This document shows, in pieces, positions 60,916-64,000 of a DNA stretch of 64,000 nucleotides (positions are counted from its first letter, which is position 1; every line of letters starts with the position of its first letter). The stretch comes from Parabacteroides faecis (GTDB taxonomy: Bacteria > Bacteroidota > Bacteroidia > Bacteroidales > Tannerellaceae). Position numbers and translations under genes: made by a program. Where the stretch lies: the NCBI RefSeq assembly GCF_014647375.1, contig NZ_BMPB01000005.1:124001-188000 (forward strand). Direction: 5' to 3'. The notes beneath the pieces were generated by a model that ran no database searches, was not told the DNA's origin, and saw only the letters and a program-made list of their open reading frames with translations.

Positions 60916-60923
60916 CAAAGATA
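60916..60923 (-). promoter_or_regulatory. -7 box of rnz
   Basis: TATCTTTG on the minus strand, 26 bases upstream of the rnz ATG. Confidence 0.5.
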
Positions 60924-61111
60924 ATACAAAAGCATCTGCGTTCTGTGAAAAATAACAAAAAAAGCGGTCCGATTGTTCCGAAGATGGCCCGGATTACATA
61001 TATTTGTTTGCTGTCCTTCGGGAAGCAATGTTTAGTAAGTAAAAAAGACTTAAGATATTTTATTCTAAGCCTTAACTAACTTTTTCTTTTTGTTTAAAAC
61101 GGTTAAATGTA

Positions 61112-61193
61112 GAAACGGCCAAGCGTGAGCTTCGCCGTTTCCTTTGTTTTATAGGGTATGTATCTTGCAAGGGCGGTTTTTTTTGACCGCCCC
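61112..61193 (-). terminator. Two hairpins downstream of cydB
   Basis: GGGCGGT/ACCGCCC (61171-61192, T-rich loop) and GAAACGGC...GCCGTTTC (61112-61141), whose inner AAGC/GCTT stem closes a GTGA tetraloop, follow the cydB stop on the minus strand. They likely end the cyd transcript. No gene is supported between 60924 and 61198. Confidence 0.6.
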
Positions 61194-61198
61194 GTACA

Positions 61199-62353
61199 TT
61201 AATAAGTGTGACTGTCTTTCTCTTCCATTTCTTCCGCATCGATCTTATGAAGATCAAGTGCCCGCCATGCATAGAATATGTAGGCAAGGACGAAAGGTAC
61301 CAGGATGGATACGTAACTCATCACTTTCAAAGTAAATGGACTGGAACAACTGTTCTGTATGGTCAATGAACTTTGCAGGTCGGTCAGTGACGGATAGTAA
61401 GCCGTGTTGTTCCATCCGGCACAGAGCAATAATGCCAATACGGTGAGAACAGTTCCTGTTCCGGCAAACCAAATCCCTTTTCGCCATGTTTGCGACACGA
61501 TCGTTTTGATGATTCCATACAGAACGAGTACCACACCGGCAAGCAGTACAGCCAGCACGGCAGGCATTTCTATCAGATTGATGAAATATTTATAAGGCTG
61601 CATGAATACTTCCTGTGTTTCCGGATTTACGGCAAATCCGCTTACCAGCATTAAACGTATGAGGAATACCAGGAAGAACACCAGGAATAAAGCTGTTTCC
61701 GGGATCAACCGTTTCCGGCAGCGACTGACTATATCCTTATTGTCGATGTTGTTGATAAAATAGAGGAGTGCCTGTACACGTGCCAGGAAGAATACTGCCA
61801 ATCCGAGACATACGTTCCAGAATACAAAGGCAGCTTCCAGCCCATGCAATGAATTGTTCCAGGTCGAAATAACCGGCATGGCTATATCCGTCATCTGTCC
61901 TTTGTTCACCGAAAATTCGGCTCCATTGAAGAAGGTGGCAACTGCCGTACCCAGTAAGATCGGGCCGAGTACGCCGTTGATGATCAGGAATACCTGATAT
62001 GTTTTCTTACCTAACAAATTACCTTTCTTTGCCTGATATTCGTACGATACGGCTTGGATAACGAAGCAAAGCAGGATGAGCATCCATACCCAGTATGCCC
62101 CACCGAAGCTGGTCGAATAGAACAGGGGAAATGATGCAAAGAACGCACCACCGAAAGTCACTAGTGTCGTAAAGGTAAACTCCCATTTACGCCCGGTGGA
62201 GTTTATTAACATTTTTTGTTCCAACTCAGTCTTTCCGATCGAGAAGAGTAACGACTGACCTCCCTGGACAAAGAGCAGGAATACTAACAGTGCTCCCAGC
62301 AGGGATACAAGGAACCACCAGTAATGTTGTAATAATATATATGTACTATCCAT
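61199..62353 (-). CDS. cydB: CydB, cytochrome bd oxidase subunit II
   Basis: It encodes 384 aa with about nine membrane segments. The N-terminal WWFLVSLLGALLVFLLFVQGGQSLL and WEFTFTTLVTFGGAFFASFPLFY regions match CydB. It forms the terminal quinol oxidase with CydA, allowing nanaerobic respiration and oxygen scavenging. It starts 11 bases after cydA. Confidence 0.95.
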   Translation of the reverse strand: MDSTYILLQHYWWFLVSLLGALLVFLLFVQGGQSLLFSIGKTELEQKMLINSTGRKWEFTFTTLVTFGGAFFASFPLFYSTSFGGAYWVWMLILLCFVIQAVSYEYQAKKGNLLGKKTYQVFLIINGVLGPILLGTAVATFFNGAEFSVNKGQMTDIAMPVISTWNNSLHGLEAAFVFWNVCLGLAVFFLARVQALLYFINNIDNKDIVSRCRKRLIPETALFLVFFLVFLIRLMLVSGFAVNPETQEVFMQPYKYFINLIEMPAVLAVLLAGVVLVLYGIIKTIVSQTWRKGIWFAGTGTVLTVLALLLCAGWNNTAYYPSLTDLQSSLTIQNSCSSPFTLKVMSYVSILVPFVLAYIFYAWRALDLHKIDAEEMEEKDSHTY

Positions 62354-62364
62354 GGTGTATATTT

Positions 62365-63930
62365 TTAGTTTTCATTGTTAGTAGATACGGCGGGACCTTT
62401 CTTGATGGCTTTCACCATAATGCCTATCTCTGCGATCAGCAGGATCGTGAAGAGGATCAGGAACAAGAAGAAAGTGGTCTGCACGGACGATGTGGCGAGT
62501 TTGGAAATAGAAGCACTTGTCGGAAGGATATCCTGTATCGCCCAGGGTTGACGTCCCACCTCGGCTACAATCCATCCGGCCTGTCCGGCGATATATCCCA
62601 GCGGGATAGACCACAGGCATACTTTTTGCAGCCAGCGTGCATCCTGGAATTTATCTTTCTTATTCCATACTAAAGCAATGATAAAGAGCAGGATGAAATA
62701 TCCCCCTAGAATAACCATGATGCGGAACGAATAGAATGTCATGCCGACATGAGGAACCAGGTCGCCCGGATCTTTGATATAGCCGTAACCAAAATAGGGG
62801 AAGTTTTCTTCCAGCGTAGCCCGGTATTGCTTGGCGGCTGTTTCGTCTTTATCTTTCTTTGCTTGGCGGTAATTGGCCAATGCCTGGATAGCCTGTTGGC
62901 CTTTCTCGATCTTTTCGGCAGCAGAGAGGGCAGGGGTGCCTTCTTTCGTTGTGTAACCTCCTTCGATCAGGTTATTGATGCCCGGAACGTAGCCGTTGAG
63001 GTCACGTTCTGCCAGGAAAGATAACATCCCCGGTATCTTTATATCGAAAATAAAAGGATCGGCATTGTCTTTATAACTGGTTTTGTCCGGATTCAGCACA
63101 CCTATGCCGACCAGTCCGACTTTGTTTCCTCCTTCATAGAGACCTTCCATTGCCGCCAGTTTCATTGGCTGTTTCTGTGCTACCTGGTAAGCAGAACCGT
63201 CACCCGTCCAAACGATCAGGATAGATGCGACCAGACCGAATATGGCGCTTATCTTAATGCTCTCCAGGGCAAAGCGTGTGTTCCGTTTCTTCAACAGGTA
63301 CCAGCTGCTGATGCCGATAACGAACAAGGCCCCCACGATCCAGCCGGATAATACAGTATGGAAGAATTTATTGATGGCAACCGGCGACAGAGCAACCGCC
63401 CAGAAGTCGAACATTTCATTGCGGACCGTATCCGGGTTGAAATGCATGCCTGCCGGATGCTGCATCCATGCGTTGGCGATCAGAATCCATAAGGCTGATA
63501 AAGTCGCACCGATAATAGTTAGCCAGGTGGAAGCCAGGTGGAAACGTTTGCTCACCTTGTCCCATCCAAAGAACATTACGGCAATGAATGTAGCTTCCAT
63601 GAAGAAAGCAAGGATACCTTCGATGGCCAGTGGCGCTCCGAAAATATCTCCGACGAACCAGCTGTAGTTCGACCAGTTCGTTCCGAATTCAAATTCGAGG
63701 ATCAGACCGGTGGCAACACCGATCGCGAAGTTAATACCAAACAGCTTCATCCAGAACTGCGCTGTCTTTTTCCAGAATTCGTCACCTGTTTTGTAATAAA
63801 TGGTTTCCAGGATAGCCTGGATCACACCAAGCCCTAAAGTCAGGGGTACAAAAAGCCAGTGATACATGGCCGTAAGAGCGAACTGCGCCCTAGACCAGTC
63901 AATCAAAGAAGTGTCAATGCTTTCGATCAT
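62365..63930 (-). CDS. cydA: CydA, cytochrome bd oxidase subunit I
   Basis: It encodes 521 aa with nine membrane segments. Residues near the N terminus (RAQFALTAMYHWLFVPLTLGLG) supply the heme b595 histidine, and GWIVAEVGRQPW is the conserved CydA motif near the C-terminal end. The periplasmic Q-loop region (about residues 250-330) contains the quinol site. It heads the cydAB operon, preceded by a DUF4492 gene as in many Bacteroidota. Confidence 0.96.
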   Translation of the reverse strand: MIESIDTSLIDWSRAQFALTAMYHWLFVPLTLGLGVIQAILETIYYKTGDEFWKKTAQFWMKLFGINFAIGVATGLILEFEFGTNWSNYSWFVGDIFGAPLAIEGILAFFMEATFIAVMFFGWDKVSKRFHLASTWLTIIGATLSALWILIANAWMQHPAGMHFNPDTVRNEMFDFWAVALSPVAINKFFHTVLSGWIVGALFVIGISSWYLLKKRNTRFALESIKISAIFGLVASILIVWTGDGSAYQVAQKQPMKLAAMEGLYEGGNKVGLVGIGVLNPDKTSYKDNADPFIFDIKIPGMLSFLAERDLNGYVPGINNLIEGGYTTKEGTPALSAAEKIEKGQQAIQALANYRQAKKDKDETAAKQYRATLEENFPYFGYGYIKDPGDLVPHVGMTFYSFRIMVILGGYFILLFIIALVWNKKDKFQDARWLQKVCLWSIPLGYIAGQAGWIVAEVGRQPWAIQDILPTSASISKLATSSVQTTFFLFLILFTILLIAEIGIMVKAIKKGPAVSTNNEN

Positions 63931-63941
63931 AACTATATTAA

Positions 63942-64000
63942 TTAAGGAGTAATTGCTCGATTGATCAATTCACCCGATACGTGTTCTTCTTTCTCGGAAT
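63942..64000 (-). CDS. DUF4492 protein, C-terminal end
   Basis: Only the last ~19 codons are inside the window: SEKEEHVSGELINRAITP then TAA. This resembles the end of the small DUF4492 membrane protein that often precedes cydA. The stop is 11 bases from the cydA start. Confidence 0.65.
   Translation of the reverse strand, partial: SEKEEHVSGELINRAITP

Noticed and set aside
61072-61287. 71-codon minus-strand ORF overlapping the cydB end
   Set aside because: It overlaps cydB and passes through both terminator hairpins; the sequence is Lys/Arg-rich without a motif.

Overview
The window is chromosomal DNA from an anaerobic gut-type Bacteroidota, most likely a Parabacteroides or close Tannerellaceae relative. 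The evidence is the dcw gene order with a meso-DAP-type MurE, Bacteroidota -7 boxes (TAnnTTTG) ahead of many genes, the RprXY two-component pair, a glycine-lipid acyltransferase pair, cytochrome bd, and a full-length SprA translocon of the type 9 secretion system (T9SS), which ordinary Bacteroides lack. The genus is inferred.

Layout. 1-10.5 kb: cell-wall and division cluster murE(partial)-mraY-murD-ftsW-murG-murC-ftsQ-ftsA-ftsZ, then a YqeY-like gene. 11-16.8 kb: CstA, a MATE pump, a small unknown protein divergent from an AraC regulator, a GNAT enzyme and an EamA transporter. 17-23.3 kb: dxs, trkA-trkH, an SMP-30-like protein, ruvA. 23.4-30.9 kb: sprA. 31-38.8 kb: YgjP-like metalloprotein, gpmI, a DUF3109 protein, the glsA-glsB pair and rprX-rprY.

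38.9-45.2 kb is an accessory island ending at tRNA-Lys. It holds a stand-alone Rpn C-terminal domain, a 22-bp inverted-repeat element, a tiny Cys-rich ORF, a gene with an out-of-frame A9 start, a primase/SF3-helicase-like protein, a DUF4248 protein, an HU-like protein, a signal-less glucosaminidase, a 29-residue membrane-type peptide and a cluster of DnaA-box-like 9-mers. Replication-type enzymes next to a holin/endolysin-like pair, without integrase or capsid genes, make this the best candidate for a poorly described system.

45.2-64 kb is nearly all minus strand: PerM-type transporter, dacB (plus), a TolC-MacA-ABC-MacB efflux operon ending in a LytS/LytTR pair, a lipoprotein, a DUF1080 protein, queC-queF, a FadL-type porin (plus), a small protein that is little more than a T9SS-like C-terminal sorting domain, RNase Z, and cydA-cydB with the tail of a DUF4492 gene.

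Across the window, a family of heptad repeats (TTGACAG / TTGACAA and complement, usually as two facing arms) sits between genes, often touching stop codons. One copy is embedded in frame within murC.
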